From Micrasema longulum (lineage: Eukaryota; Arthropoda; Insecta; Trichoptera; Brachycentridae): DNA of 64,000 nt. Both the position numbers and the translations under genes were made by a program. The notes beneath the pieces were generated by a model that saw only the letters and a list, made by a program, of their open reading frames with translations, was not told the origin of the DNA and searched no databases. The stretch spans positions 124,001 through 188,000 of the forward strand of contig JAGVSM010002974.1 in NCBI GenBank assembly GCA_022494885.1, given 5' to 3'. Shown here piece after piece: positions 23,430 through 34,799 of this stretch; the first letter of the stretch is position 1, and each line of letters opens with the position of its first letter.

Positions 23430-24190
23430 TTTTTATTTTTTTTATTTTTTTATTTAGGAAACATACAGTACAGTTACAAAGTTTAACATTTTACACAATT
23501 AGACTTAACTCTAATAGACCAATGAAGTTTCCATATTATAAAGCAATAATATTATATGAAAATAAAAGTTAAGAATTGAAAGTTAAGAATTGAAATAAAG
23601 AATGAAAAACATGCTCAGATGTAAAAATAAAATAAAATAGTAATAAAATTTTTAAAAAAAAGGAAAAACACAAATATACACATACATATTTTAAGGGATT
23701 CAAAGAAATGATATTTCATTTAAAGATTCTTCTCGTCGTTTCTTTGAATCCCATAAAATATGTTTGTGTATATTTTTGGTTTTCCTTTTTGAAAAGGTTT
23801 TTTTTTTACATCTGAGCATGTTTTTCATTCTTTATTTTAATTCTTTTTTACTTTCACCAAATTACGCAACGAGCAATTACTTTTAACAAAAATTTTGTTC
23901 TTCATTTTTAATATTATATTTATTTGTAAATCACCAAACTTTTAAATAACTTTTTTTACTTTGATTTAAATTTTTAAACAACTTCCATTTATGCTTTTTT
24001 CCTTCTCTTTTTGTACTTTCATTAATAACCTAACATTTAATTATTATAATAATATAGAAACTTCACTGGTCCATTTCTTCCAACTTCACAGTTAAGTCTA
24101 ACTGTGTAAAATATAAAACTATGTAATCGTACTGTATGTTTCCTGAATAAAAGAAAATAAAATAAAAATAAAATATTACAATATAGATAA
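23430..24190. repeat. Inverted duplication of a retroelement 3' end
   Basis: The minus-oriented copy (23430 to about 23712) and the plus-oriented copy (about 23739 to 24190) are mirror images around a loop of about 30 nt. They share GGAAACATACAGTAC, TTAGACTTAACT, CATGCTCAGATGT and GGGATTCAAAGAAA. Each outer end is an A/T-rich tail of the AAATAAAAT type, so the 5'-truncated ends meet head to head. The outer arms are more diverged than the inner ones and are interrupted by indels. Confidence 0.7.
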
Positions 24191-24204
24191 AAAACATTTT
24201 GTAA

Positions 24205-24265
24205 AAGGGAATATAATATAAGTCGAGGTATTTACAGGGCTTATGACCCTTTTTGAGTGGTGTGC
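24205..24265 (+). mobile_element. Family P fragment
   Basis: TATTTACAGGGCTTATGACC and its flank match the middle of family P. About 60 bp. Confidence 0.6.
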
Positions 24266-24334
24266 TATATGCAGAAATGTTCCTGAATATATTCAGTATC
24301 CGTATTATTAACAATATAATTCGTATTCGTATTA

Positions 24335-24548
24335 TTCGGTCCGAAAAATACGGTAGCTACAGATTACAGCAATACAACGGGAAATAGGTACTCGGGTTGA
24401 TAATTGCAAGCGCAAACCGAAACTACCCGTTACAAGTTTGTTGTTAAACTAAAACCAAACCAAAAATTTGAAACTACACATAATTGTTCTATATCGGTTT
24501 TGTACAATAGAGCTAAGAGGCTTCTCTAGAGAATTATTACTTTGGGGT
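24335..24548 (+). repeat. Family T repeat, copy 1
   Basis: Shares TTACAGCAATACAACGGG, GATAATTGCAAGCGCAAACC and the TTCTCTAG...TATTACT end with 34125-34328. No coding capacity was seen, and no termini can be drawn from only two copies. Confidence 0.7.
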
Positions 24549-24654
24549 TTACTGTTTTACATAGAACGGCAAAGTAAACCCTAATCTAGCTACGCAGTTT
24601 AGAAGACTCACAAGCAAATTAATAAAAAAATGGAAGCTACTTATTATGATCTAA

Positions 24655-24885
24655 ATTTGTTGTAACAGAGAGGGAAAACATTTGAGTGGTTCCGAGCTAA
24701 AGGAGCCTTTCCAACATTTATTTAGTTTTGAGATAATTAAGGGTAAAGTTATACGAGTGTCAAAAATATTTTGAGTTTGTCCAAATTTTTGTAGTCATTG
24801 GTCATAAGCCCTGTAGATGCCAAGACTTATATTTTACCTTCTTTAAAATGTTCTTAATTTCTGTTGTAATAACGAGTATTATTAT
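24655..24885. mobile_element. Family P fragments, rearranged
   Basis: TTGTAACAGAGAGGGAAAAC starts in one orientation. It is followed by TATTTTGAGTTTGTCCAAAT, then a reverse-orientation end with CATAAGCCCTGTAGATGCC and TTCTGTTGTAATA. The middle of the element is missing. Confidence 0.65.
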
Positions 24886-25014
24886 GAAGTTATATTGACT
24901 ATAAATTTATATCATTAACGATGCTAAGCACATTTGGACATACTAAAATATATTCTTTTTGGACGGAAAGGAAAGCACCTTACTACACTTTTGGCTCTGA
25001 GTCATTCATTTTTG

Positions 25015-25150
25015 ACAAGGTAGTATGAAAGTCTAGGTATTTAAAGGGCTTATGAACTGCAACAGGCTGGTTTAAGTGGCCACTTTACACACTGTGTAAC
25101 ATTCCCCATTTCCCATTTCCTCAACTATTCTATCTGTCAACTTTTGTGGT
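25015..25150 (+). mobile_element. Family P fragment
   Basis: GAAAGTCTAGGTATTT, GGCTGGTTTAAGTGGCCACT and TTACACACTGTGTAACATTC match the P interior; both ends are missing. Confidence 0.7.
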
Positions 25151-25154
25151 TGCT

Positions 25155-28145
25155 CTGAAGGCGACTCGGGCATTGAAAGCAGTAAATGTTAATTCTAAAA
25201 TAAAAACGTGAATCTTTTGTAAACAAATATTAAAAAAAAATTAAAAAGAATTGCCATTCATTACAGGTAAAAAGAAATGTTTTTGCAATGTGGGGATCTT
25301 TAAAGAGGCCAGACCTTTAAAACAGATCAAGGTGAATATCGAATTTTGTGAGTAAAAGTAGAGTTGAATTCGAAGTAGAGAAATTAAAAAAAAATTTTTT
25401 TTAAGAAGAAACCTTAGAGCATATACATCTTAAAGTCCGTACTATTCCAAAGTTCGTAAGAATTTTTCAAAAGGGGGCGTGGTCGTATGTTGAGTAAAGA
25501 TGTTTTTCGTTTCCAGGTGTTTATAAAACAGGGTTGTCACAAATGCACGACTTTAGGCGAATTTTTGCAGAGATTGTTAGGGAGTAGGGAGTACAAAAAA
25601 CCGTTTATCTTAATTTAGTAACAAGTTTACTAAAAACATTGTTAATGAATAAAAGTAAACAATAATAAACATTATAAATGACATTGTTGGGTACATAAAT
25701 TAATTTCATAAACAAATATGTAATTATAATAAAAAGGTAAACATGCAATAAAGTAAATTTACTGACTTTAAAAATTAACCAATTTGTTGAAATGTTGTCT
25801 TACTTTGACGGCAGGTTGTAACTAGCATCTTTAAAAACTGTTTAAACGGGGTCTCGAATTTCAAAATATTATCCGAATTCATTGTTTGATTTGAGAACTG
25901 AAAACAGTAATCTCTATTAAATTTTATATTCAAACTTGTATCTTTGGATAAAGTGAAGATGCCACGTCTGATTTGGTGAATTAGGAAATCACGCTGTTTT
26001 TGCATGTAGACCTCGCTTCCTCTACATTCATACATCTTTTCATGCACGTACATCGATTTTTCAGACTTTATGGTATATAAATTTGAAATAAATGTAAATT
26101 TACCTAAAGCGAGTTAGGTTTTTGAAAACATGGGAGGTACGGCACCATTCATTACACGTACCAAATATTTTTTTGTCCAAATTAATGGATGGAAAGTGAT
26201 TGGAACACACCCAATTGTTATTTGCAGGGGACAATTGTTCCACCCTGTCGCATGAATCAATTTATTCCGCTTTATGTCATCTATCGAGAATCCAAAAAAA
26301 AATAAATACTGTATTATGGTTATAAATTTAATGATAAAATGATTACACTTACAAATAACATTTAAGTGAATACGTAATATTTAAAGGTAATACACAGCCC
26401 TGACAGATAAGAGCCGCCCCAACACATGGTCATAAAAATACCATTCAAAAATAGCGCAGATGTATTGTCATCTCTTTTAGTTACATTCAATAAACGACTA
26501 TTTCACATTCTTTCAGTGAGATAAATGAGATAGAATTATTTCCAGATGTCGGTTAACTCGGTAAAAGGTCTTCGAGTTTGTATTTCTTGAACATTTAAAG
26601 AAATATTTGGATTTAAACGATTAAAAAAAATGATTTAAATTACATAAATCCAATGTATAAGGTGTGAGAATTACACATAATCAAATACTATAATAATTGC
26701 TTAAATGATAGAAAATGTTTGTGGTGCATTTACGTTTAAAACTATCAAAAAAACGTATTGTGAAAATTTATAATATTTGATAAATACCTGAGATATCTGA
26801 AGCGTTTTCTTCCTTTTCCAGTTCTATTTGAATATCTTTTCATGACACAAGTCGGCATAATTGATGTAATTAGCACTAAATACGTAAAACAATTATCAAA
26901 ATAACGACAGAGCGTTCGACAGTTCGAAGCAATACTACCCGCGTACATAAAAAATGAGCATCATACAAATTCTGAAATCGACAACAAAACAAAAAATGAG
27001 GACTGTACCCACAGATTTTTTTGTCTCCCTTTCTCTCATTTAGAGCATATTGTAAAAAATTAATCAGCTATAATAGGCAACATACATTGGATTGGTAAAA
27101 TGTGTTGTTACCCTCTACAGATGTATATACTCAAAGGAAGTAACTCATTTATTTACAAAAAAACATTGCTTTTTGTATGAGCGAAACCGATAGGACGAAC
27201 CACTATCTTTAAAACTGTTTTTCTGGGTATGTAGAGGGAGTGTTGGTGCTGTTGACTTTTATGAAGTAAATTAGAACCATTAATGATGTGAGTGAGATTC
27301 GTCTGGCAATTTTTTTTCACGCCTGAAAACACTTTTTCAATTTTTATATTTCTAGGACAAGACCTAATTACGACTTTCTGATCTTATTACGCATTAAATC
27401 TATTGTAACGAAAAACGATTTCAGTAAGAAAAATATGAGAGCACAAATAAATAAATCAATCAAAAGAACGTAAATATTTATTTTTAAATCACGTAACAAC
27501 AAAAATAATACATGATATTTTAAAATTACCGCCGTCAATTTTTTATAAAAAGTACCTACTTCCGAAGAGTCACGTAAACATAATTTGACAAGGAGAAGTG
27601 AGGTTTACCTGGTTAAAATTTCACATACAGGTGTTTGGGAATTCTGGGCCGAAAATCACCAAATGGACCCATTTTAAAGTCGTGTTTATTATTTTAAGAT
27701 TTAAACCCGCGGAGGGGTGCAGAATGGAACATGGTGCTAAGTTGTCTAATAAAAATGGAATTTAAAAACTTTCAACATCTTGTGTGGTCCTAGATGACTT
27801 GGTAAATATTACTAGTTTATAGATAGCACGGACTCGGCCTAAGGGATGACAGGGGTATATTATTTGTTTATTTTTTGCCCGTGTTGATAAACAAATAAAT
27901 CCGTGAAAAATTCGACGGAATGGCACGAATTTCAATGATAAAAGTTGCTTGCTTCATTTTGATCTCAATTTTACAACTTTATTTAGTAAAAACCAAATGC
28001 CGCCTATATAACGCCTGCATAACCCCATTCTCTACGGATGCGCTAATTAGCGCCTAAGACAGTACTTCACATAGTTAATAATTTTACATTTTGGAAAAGA
28101 AGTGCTTAAAAAGCACCGATTATCATGTTTTTTTTTATTAAAAAG
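25155..28145. other. AT-rich intergenic DNA, largely unassigned
   Basis: No gene is supported. A block at 26001-26055 is shared with 46890-46945 and is listed separately. The minus-strand open frame at 25775-26053 covers that block but shows no known domain. Confidence 0.5.
26001..26055. repeat. Short dispersed block shared with 46890-46945
   Basis: Both loci contain GACCTCGCTTCCTCTACATT followed by CATACAT, CTCATG or TTCATG and an AACGCGCA/CACGTACA variant. On the minus strand both read MYECRGSEV. No wider similarity was noted, so the source is unknown. Confidence 0.55.
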
Positions 28146-28149
28146 GAAA

Positions 28150-28228
28150 TCAACAATATTTCGAGTTTGTCCAAATTTTTGTAGACAAGCGCTGGATTCG
28201 ACTACCCGGGGACCCTGTTGCTAGCCAG
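28150..28228 (+). mobile_element. Family P end fragment
   Basis: CAATATTTCGAGTTTGTCCA through GCTGGATTCGACTACCCGGG matches the outer end of P. The inner part is absent. Confidence 0.6.
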
Positions 28229-28375
28229 CGCTCTTGCCTTCTCCCACATCAAACCCGCGTCCTAAGTTCCGCCGAATACAGTAAAACACTGTTATCAACT
28301 GCCTTCCAGGATGGAGGAAGCTCACAGGCGTAAAAAAGCTGTGTCCACCGCCGCTTTTTCGAAACGCTCGTTACA

Positions 28376-28465
28376 GAAAACATTTAAGTTTGTAAGAGAA
28401 AATTCTTAATGGAAGTTCACTGTAATTTATTATATAAATAAAAGACGAGTAATACTTTAATCCAC
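28376..28465. repeat. Dispersed block shared with 21668-21775
   Basis: GAGAAAATTCTTAATGGAAG and TGTAATTTATTATA match the earlier copy. The neighbouring ACTTTAATCCAC is inverted relative to it. Confidence 0.55.
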
Positions 28466-28469
28466 AAAT

Positions 28470-30430
28470 TTGGAATATCCAGTGACCGGTTTCTTCGCTT
28501 TCGCGACATCTTCGAATCTGGTATCTTTATTAAGGAGTTCAATGTATTTATACAAAATAGAGGTAAGGATAGAGAATTCAAAATTATATAAAAGTAAATT
28601 AAATAAACTTATTTTTATCTTAAGGATCATTATCAATTTTTTTTCGGGTTAACTAATGAGTTGATACAATGCTATTTTAATGAGTTTAAGTATTTTATTT
28701 TTAGTGTACCATCCTTCGTGAGTGTGATTTTTGTCAATTATGATTTCTGAAAAACAAAGGGTAAAAAGTCATTAGTAAAAATATATTACAATGGGCATAG
28801 TAATGGAGAATGCACGTGTGTTATCTGTTCATTAGAAATTCTACGTCGGGTTTATTTTTTGATCTATTAATTTCGAGAGTTTCTAGTTTGCCATGTTTAT
28901 GGCCTTTAGGTGCTCGTTATTGAAGGCTACTGCGTCCGTGCTCGGACTTTAATATTGGATCAAACCACCACCTACAAAAATATTCAAATACCCAAAATTC
29001 TCTTCGCATTATTTTATGGTAGTCAGCAAACGATAAAAAAATGGATTAATCTTTAAATTTTAGTACTTACTTTAATGGTGAAATGTAAAGATTTATAATA
29101 TACCAGAAGGCGCGTAGAATCAAGTTTGCGTACATCGTATTGTGTCAAAAATCTGCCAAATGCGCTCCCCTGCCCAACATTCCGCCTGCGCGCATGCGTG
29201 AAGTGACTGCGTAATGTTGCCAGACCGCGAACAATATATTATCATAACACAAATATAACATTAAAAAAATACGTGTATTTTTTTGAATAAATTACTAATT
29301 TATGAGTAGTTTAGTCAGCTTGAGTTTGATCGCGTATGCGGATTCTGGGCTACACAGTTATTTTACATATTTATTTACTAAACTTTTTGTACATAATGTT
29401 ATTTGTACATTGGCGGGCTTATTGCCAAATAGCAATTTCTTCCAACCGACCAATAAAATAAAAGTTTTATTTTTATAATTCAAGTCGCAGAACTTCAATA
29501 GAAAATAAATATTAAAAAGCTAAAGATATATAAAAATATAAATTAACGTATTTTTTTATAAATTATCTTAAATCAAAACTATTACTCAATGGGAAAAGGG
29601 GAAAAATGCTTAAAAGAATACATCTGCAAAAAAGAACTTAGCAAAACATAACCAGTATTAGTAAAATGAGATTTTAGTAACTATAACAAATTATCGATAT
29701 AGGCGTTTGTAAAAATAAGGTACAAACTTGGCATTAGATTATTGAGGTATTTACCTCTCTTAAGCCTAAATAATGTATTCTGATAGACAAGATGCTAATA
29801 AATTTACCCCTCAATTGTTTTCAGTGCGCTAGTTAGCCCCCGGTTATGGTTTTATTAACTGCGCTATGGAAAATCACGGGTTAATGAAAAAACTTTACAA
29901 GAAAATCCTAATATATTTCCACCCTTCGTTCGGCCCGAGGCGAAGGAATTTCGGAGCAAGCATTGAATCCCATGTGGGGTGTGTTTTTAATCTGACGACG
30001 ACAGGGGGCGAAACCGCGGCTTAAATTGTTTTCGGTTTGTCGAGGGCTCCCCGGAGGGTTAGGCAGACGTAAGGGAAGGGAGCAAAAATAAGAACAAACG
30101 GGAAAAGGGGAATGAAATTAATAAACCAAAAATAACTTGTGAATTAGGAACCGTAATTAATTGCCCTGGAGGTATTTCAAGCAACGTTAATATTCAAATA
30201 AGTCCGGTTTTTTGGTAAGGAATCATGACTATCTCCAATTTGTGAGCAAGTTCTATGCTACTGACAATTAGATATAAAAGGCCTTTACTTTTAAATGTTT
30301 TTTATTCACATATATGTACATTATAAAATGGAATATCTTAATTCATACATATAGAAATAATTAAAATAATGAGGTAAAAATAGGTATATATGAAAATAAC
30401 ACATAAGTTTACATAATATCTAAAGAATAA
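28470..30430. other. Intergenic DNA with an unusual GC-richer block
   Basis: Mostly AT-rich. At 29160-29240 and especially 29925-30085 the composition becomes balanced to GC-rich (for example CGTTCGGCCCGAGGCGAAGG and GGGCTCCCCGGAGGG). I find no open frame with a domain, RNA box or repeat partner. A minus-strand retroelement 3' tail may lie at about 29370-29490 (GGCTTATTGCC). Confidence 0.4.
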
Positions 30431-30434
30431 TGTG

Positions 30435-31492
30435 TTAAAAAAGTAAGAGAATTTTGTAACGAAAAATTCCCTCAGAGACGTGAAAAATGTCAATGTCCAA
30501 AGTAATATTGTTCAACATAGAGATAGCCCTTCCAACAGGCATATCCATTGGCAGGTTTGTCCTGTATATTGGAATGTGAAGTCTATGCTGACGCTGTCTA
30601 AAGTAATTATCCGGAACATAAAAGCTAATAATCCGCATAATTTCAGGGTTGTCAATAATACCGCGCAAAAGTCGAAAGAAGTGCGTAGTTCAACACACAT
30701 TCCTTCTGGTCTTCTAACTGCTGTAACCGAGCATACCCAGAGGATTTCTTCTGAACCCTTTCCACCATAAGAGAGTACTTCGACTCACACGGTCCGCAAA
30801 TTATTAAGTCACTCTCGAGCCTACTTTGCACCAACGAGTTATAAAGAATTCTCAGAACTCTTGTACTACAAAAAACCTTGGCAGTGCGCAGGACGAATCC
30901 TAACATCTTCAACGAACTACTACAAACTGTTTCCATCTGATCATGAAATGTCAGGGAATTCACAAAAGTGATGCCAAGATCTTTAACCTTCGAAATCCGC
31001 ATAAGATTCTGGTCATCCATTCTACAGCGGAAGAAAAGCGTTTTGTGGGCCCTGGTGAAAGACATAACTGAGCATTTTGAAATATTGAACAATAATTTAG
31101 TTCGTCATTCCCATTCAAATACATTTATTATATCCGCCTGGAGAGTACAAAAATCATCCAAAGTTTTAACTCTCAAAAATAACTTCAAGTCATCCGCAAA
31201 TAATGAAAAAGCGATTTGACTACAACTTTTTTAATATCATTGATAAAAATAGACAGCAGCAATGGGCCCAGGTTGGATCCCTGAGGGACACCTGAGTAAG
31301 TATTAAAACATTTTGATGCAGACGAGCCATGTGGAACGTATTGATTTCGGTTTCGGGGGTAGCTCGCCATTAATTGTAGCATTCCATCCGAGAAACCGAT
31401 CTCACTCAGCTTGTTCAACATAACATCATGATCGACTGTGTCAAAGGCTTTGGCAAAGTCATCATATGAACAGTCAACCTGATGACCTGCAT
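30435..31492 (-). pseudogene. Jockey-like non-LTR reverse transcriptase, broken
   Basis: Minus-strand reading, from high to low coordinates, gives reverse transcriptase landmarks in order: DDFAKAFDTVDHD (motif A), YSGVPQGSNLGPLLLSIFIN (motif B region), LFADDLKLF (motif C catalytic FADD, 31189-31203), FNISKCSVMSF, then VKDLGITFV and the thumb VLRILYNSLVQSRLES. A frameshift just before FADD, a stop after it and further frameshifts in the C-terminus make it a pseudogene. The 5' end, including the endonuclease, is missing. The C-terminal segment with TNLPMDMPVGRA recurs at 53400-53530. Confidence 0.85.
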
Positions 31493-31659
31493 CTTACTTT
31501 CATACTTTTAAACCTTGTATAAAGTTACGCCTAAGCATAGCGGTAACAAACGGATAGGAATACCAGCCTTATCCTATGACTGAAATAAGGATGCTTTTCC
31601 CATTCTTATTCTACCAGAATGCCTAGGCATAATTTTATATCATGTTTATAAGTAAGGCC

Positions 31660-31800
31660 CAGACCATTTCATTGTGCGGCGAAGTTTTTCGAAAACGTAT
31701 TTTAATAAAAATTAACTATGTACTCTGAATTACGTCACGAGTTGCCGATTAACCGTCAACTTTAGCGTTGTTATGTGTTGTGATAGATGTGTTGTAAAAG
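31660..31800 (+). mobile_element. Family Q fragment
   Basis: CATTTCATTGTG then TTTTTCGAAAACGTAT, TTACGTCACGAG and TTGTTATGTGTTGTGATAGA follow the left half of family Q. The match stops where the next element begins. Confidence 0.55.
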
Positions 31801-31849
31801 AAAACGTATTAGCATATTATAAAAAAATATTTAGAACGAAGAAAATTTA

Positions 31850-31987
31850 AAAAAAACAAATGGTTGCTTACTTCTGCGGGGGAGAAGAAAGGGGGGCGTG
31901 GCCGTGCGTTTGACGGTGTGTCAGATTCCCCCTTCCTCTTCCTCGTTTCTCCCCTGCGGAGGTAAGCAACCATTTGTTTTTTTAATA
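31850..31987. mobile_element. Short element with 37-bp terminal inverted repeats
   Basis: ACAAATGGTTGCTTAC with TCTGCGGGGGAGAA (about 31852-31888) is mirrored by TTCTCCCCTGCGGAGG with TAAGCAACCATTTGT (about 31949-31985). Only about three mismatches separate the arms. The interior of about 60 bp is GC-rich. It apparently interrupts or abuts the family Q fragment. Confidence 0.75.
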
Positions 31988-32016
31988 TTTTATTTTATTA
32001 ATTCTAAAAATTTATT

Positions 32017-32280
32017 TTAATGTGCCAATATGTCTTCTTGCTCATACTGATCATCGTGGTTTCGGATGTGACAGGGTTTAAAGAACACCTGTATATACAT
32101 ATATGTATGTATACATGCATGTTTATGTGTGTATGTATGTGTATGTATGTATGTATGTGTATGAAGGTTTATGAGGGTGCACACTTGTGTGTGTATGTAT
32201 ATGGAGATATATAAATAAACAGATATGTTAGTGTGCCTTAGCACGGGTCTTTTCCTACTGGGCATCACTTTATAATATAC
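32017..32280. repeat. TATG/TGTA microsatellite region
   Basis: Impure tetranucleotide repeats of the GTAT type dominate about 32095-32215. Open frames over it on both strands are low-complexity artefacts. Confidence 0.8.
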
Positions 32281-32408
32281 ATAATTTTTTTTTTTTTAAT
32301 ATATAAAAAAGTTTAACAATGTAAAAATTATTTTTGGAACCACCAGATCTGTATATCCAACAGAACCTACAACAGCCGGATAGTAGTGAAAAGTTCCATT
32401 CGATATCA

Positions 32409-33240
32409 TATTTTATTTATTTATTTAACACTTTATATACATATACAATATATATACATATAAGGGAGGACATATTGCCTTAAGGTAATTTCTTCCTAGG
32501 TAGGAACCCAAGGTGTAGTGGTCAAGACGCTTGACTCACGCACGGAAGGTTCCGGATTCGATTCCCGGTGAGAACACAAAAATTAAAATATGATTTTTCT
32601 CAAGCCTGGGTGCTCTGTGATGTAATTCACCTCTGTAATTACGCCTCCTGGCCTGTTGTGGTGCAAAAAAAAAGTTAAATGTAGCCAAACCGTTCAGTTT
32701 GAGAAAATTACAAGTACATGGACATATTGAATCTTATGATTTTATACAAAATTAAAATCAAAGATTAACTAAAAAATATTAAAAAATTAACACTATACCA
32801 CGAGAGAGGAGAGAGGATGGGATAGAAAGAAAAAAGTTAAAGGAACAACTTAAATATTTAGATAGTGACATTTCAATCTTGACTTAAATATAAATAAAGA
32901 AGGTCTCTAACATTAGTGGGTAGATTATTCCACAATCGCGCAGCTACTACTGTGAAAGAGGAGGCAAGAAAATTAGAGCGATGAAAGGGTATAAAAAGGG
33001 TTCTCTCGTTACTAGAACGAAGAGATAGTCTGTGTTGTGATAGAGGTTGGAAGAGTTCTCTCAGATAAACAGACGAGGTGGGATTTTTTAAAATATTGTG
33101 AACAAGTGATAGAATGTGAATGTTTCTTCTATGCTTGATACTAAGCCAGTGTAGTGGTATCTGAGCCAATCATGAAGAGGAGAAAAGGGACAAAACCTTA
33201 GGATGTTTTCAGAAGATTGATTAGGATATCCGCAGCAGCA
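32409..33240 (-). pseudogene. Non-LTR retrotransposon 3' end with nested SINE
   Basis: The 3' tail TTTATTTATTTA (read on plus) begins at about 32410. The C-terminal coding remnant lies at about 32873-33169 on minus and includes IPLHWLSIKHRRNIHIL, SLRSSNERT and VVAARLWNNLPTNVRD. This is the LHWLP...I-x-x-R...LWNxLP block found at the C-terminus of CR1/RTE/Jockey-type polyproteins. The tail is split by a SINE-B insertion (32505-32672). The reverse transcriptase core is missing. Confidence 0.8.
32505..32672 (+). mobile_element. SINE-B copy nested in a non-LTR tail
   Basis: The head AGTGGTCAAGACGCTTGACT and GGATTCGATTCCCGG is followed by GAGAACACAAAAATTAAAAT, CTGTGATGTAATTCACCTC and CGCCTCCTGGCCTGTTGTGG, ending in an A-run. 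It interrupts the retroelement 3' region and is therefore younger than it. Confidence 0.85.
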
Positions 33241-33710
33241 CGGAGGGAAATCAACAATTAAAAAAAAAAAAATTCAATTGATTTACCATGACCTGATAAA
33301 AACTGCGTAGTCCAGTAATCGGGGATAACCCAAGAAGATTTTAAGCGCTGAAAGATTGAAGGAAAAAAAGAAAGGTAACCCTCCCTGGAGGGGACGATTC
33401 CCATCGCGATTGCCAAGCATCAAGAAGAGCATTTAAATACATTTTTTTAATATTCGATTGAGACATTCTATTAGTCGGGAGTAGACGAATCGTAATATTG
33501 TTCACCCCAATAATAATTTTAATAAATTTACTGCTACTTGCGCCCTGGGTTGCCTTCCCGCTTTGCGCCCTCCTCCCGACTGCATTCCCAAAGGACACCT
33601 CTGCCACGTGCAAGCATGTAAACAAACGATAGAACAAATCATTATTATTGCTCTATAAAAAGGAGGCAATATTGTAGCTACTTATCAAATTGATTATTAG
33701 ATGAGATTGC
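33241..33710. other. Unassigned intergenic DNA
   Basis: The minus-strand open frame at 33341-33637 crosses a moderately GC-balanced stretch. Its translation shows no domain I recognise, so I do not call a gene. Confidence 0.4.
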
Positions 33711-33711
33711 C

Positions 33712-33745
33712 AATGATGAAGTTCAGTGCTACGGTAAATTCGATA
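33712..33745 (+). mobile_element. Family Q left-terminus fragment
   Basis: ATGATGAAGTTCAGTGCTAC followed by GGTAAATTCGAT matches the left end of Q. It is cut off by TTTTATTTTATTTTA, the tail of the next retroelement. Confidence 0.6.
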
Positions 33746-33900
33746 TTTTATTTTATTTTATTTATTTCGAATACGAACAGATGTACAGGTTAAATGAATA
33801 TAAATAAAAACTATAACAAATGTTTACATAGTAGGGTCTGCCATCCAATAATATGTATTCACTAAATTATACTACAATAAAATAATGATGGATATAAAAA
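33746..33900 (-). mobile_element. Non-LTR retroelement 3' tail fragment
   Basis: An (ATTTT)n tail on plus is followed by GAATACGAACAGATGTAC, the typical appearance of a minus-strand retroelement 3' end. It interrupts family Q at 33745. The coding portion was not found. Confidence 0.45.
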
Positions 33901-34124
33901 ACGTTTTCTAATTCGCGGTAATTAGAGCATTTTATTGTATGGCATTTGAAAATCAGAGTATTTATTTGTACGGCGAAATTCCTTAATGATGTGTAAGAGG
34001 TTTGAAAACTTACAAACGTTACATCTCAAAAATTGTTTTTTTGGAATTCGTCATATATATATATATATATCATATAGTGCATGATAATTAGAGTAATAAT
34101 TCGCCACTGGCTAATAGAGTCGCA

Positions 34125-34328
34125 TATACGGACAAAAGAAACGAAGTTAGCTACAGTTTACAGCAATACAACGGGCCGTTGGTACTCTGGTCGATAATTG
34201 CAAGCGCAAACCGAAACCGTCCGTAACACGTTTGTCGTTAAATTAAAAATCCGACAAAAAAATGGAATACTTTTTTAATATATTGCAATAAAGCGAAAGG
34301 GCTTTTCTAGCGAAGTATTACTCTGAGA
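34125..34328 (+). repeat. Family T repeat, copy 2
   Basis: Colinear with 24335-24548: TTACAGCAATACAACGGGCC, GATAATTGCAAGCGCAAACC and GGCTTTTCTAGCGAAGTATT. Preceded by a short (TA)n run at about 34055-34070. Confidence 0.7.
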
Positions 34329-34361
34329 CAGAATAGGACCTATGTCCTACATTTGTTAATC

Positions 34362-34425
34362 TTAATAACTCTCTAGGGGGGTGAAATCCAGTATTTTGTC
34401 TACAAACATTTGGACAAATTCTACA
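34362..34425 (-). mobile_element. Family P end fragment
   Basis: AACTCTCTAGGGGGGTGAAA through GTCTACAAACATTTGGACAA matches the outer end of P in reverse orientation. Confidence 0.65.
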
Positions 34426-34471
34426 TATTTCAAATAATTATTTATGTATTATTATAAATATTCATTATTAG

Positions 34472-34735
34472 TCGGCTTCGTGGTGTAATGGTCAGCGCGT
34501 TTGTCTACCATGCGAGAGGTCTCGGGTTCGATTCCCGACATGGTTGAAATGAAATATTTATTTAAAGGGGAGCTTTCACACCAGAATATTTCATAGTCCC
34601 TGGACTGGTATCTGAAGAGTAAGACTGATCATCTTACCTTCATGTAACAAAAAAAATGATCAAGATACGCTGCGATTGGTGTACTGATGCAGTGCTCCTT
34701 ACACCATTAGGTGCGGAAAGGAAATGATGATGATA
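34472..34735 (+). mobile_element. SINE-A copy, full length (reference)
   Basis: Complete copy: head CTTCGTGGTGTAATGGTCAG, anticodon region GTCTACCATGCGAGAGG, B box GGGTTCGATTCCCGA and the whole body to GTGCGGAAAGGAAATGATGA with a GAT tail. The A and B boxes give an internal RNA polymerase III promoter. Mobilisation would need a partner LINE, which cannot be identified here. Confidence 0.9.
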
Positions 34736-34799
34736 TTTTTTTTATTGTATTTTTTTATATATCAAATGTATTTCGTTTTCTTCTTTAAATTTAAAATAA

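Noticed and set aside
32017..32268. Overlapping 64- and 83-codon open frames on opposite strands
   Set aside because: Both translate a TATG-type microsatellite (His/Thr/Tyr or Cys/Met/Val repeats).
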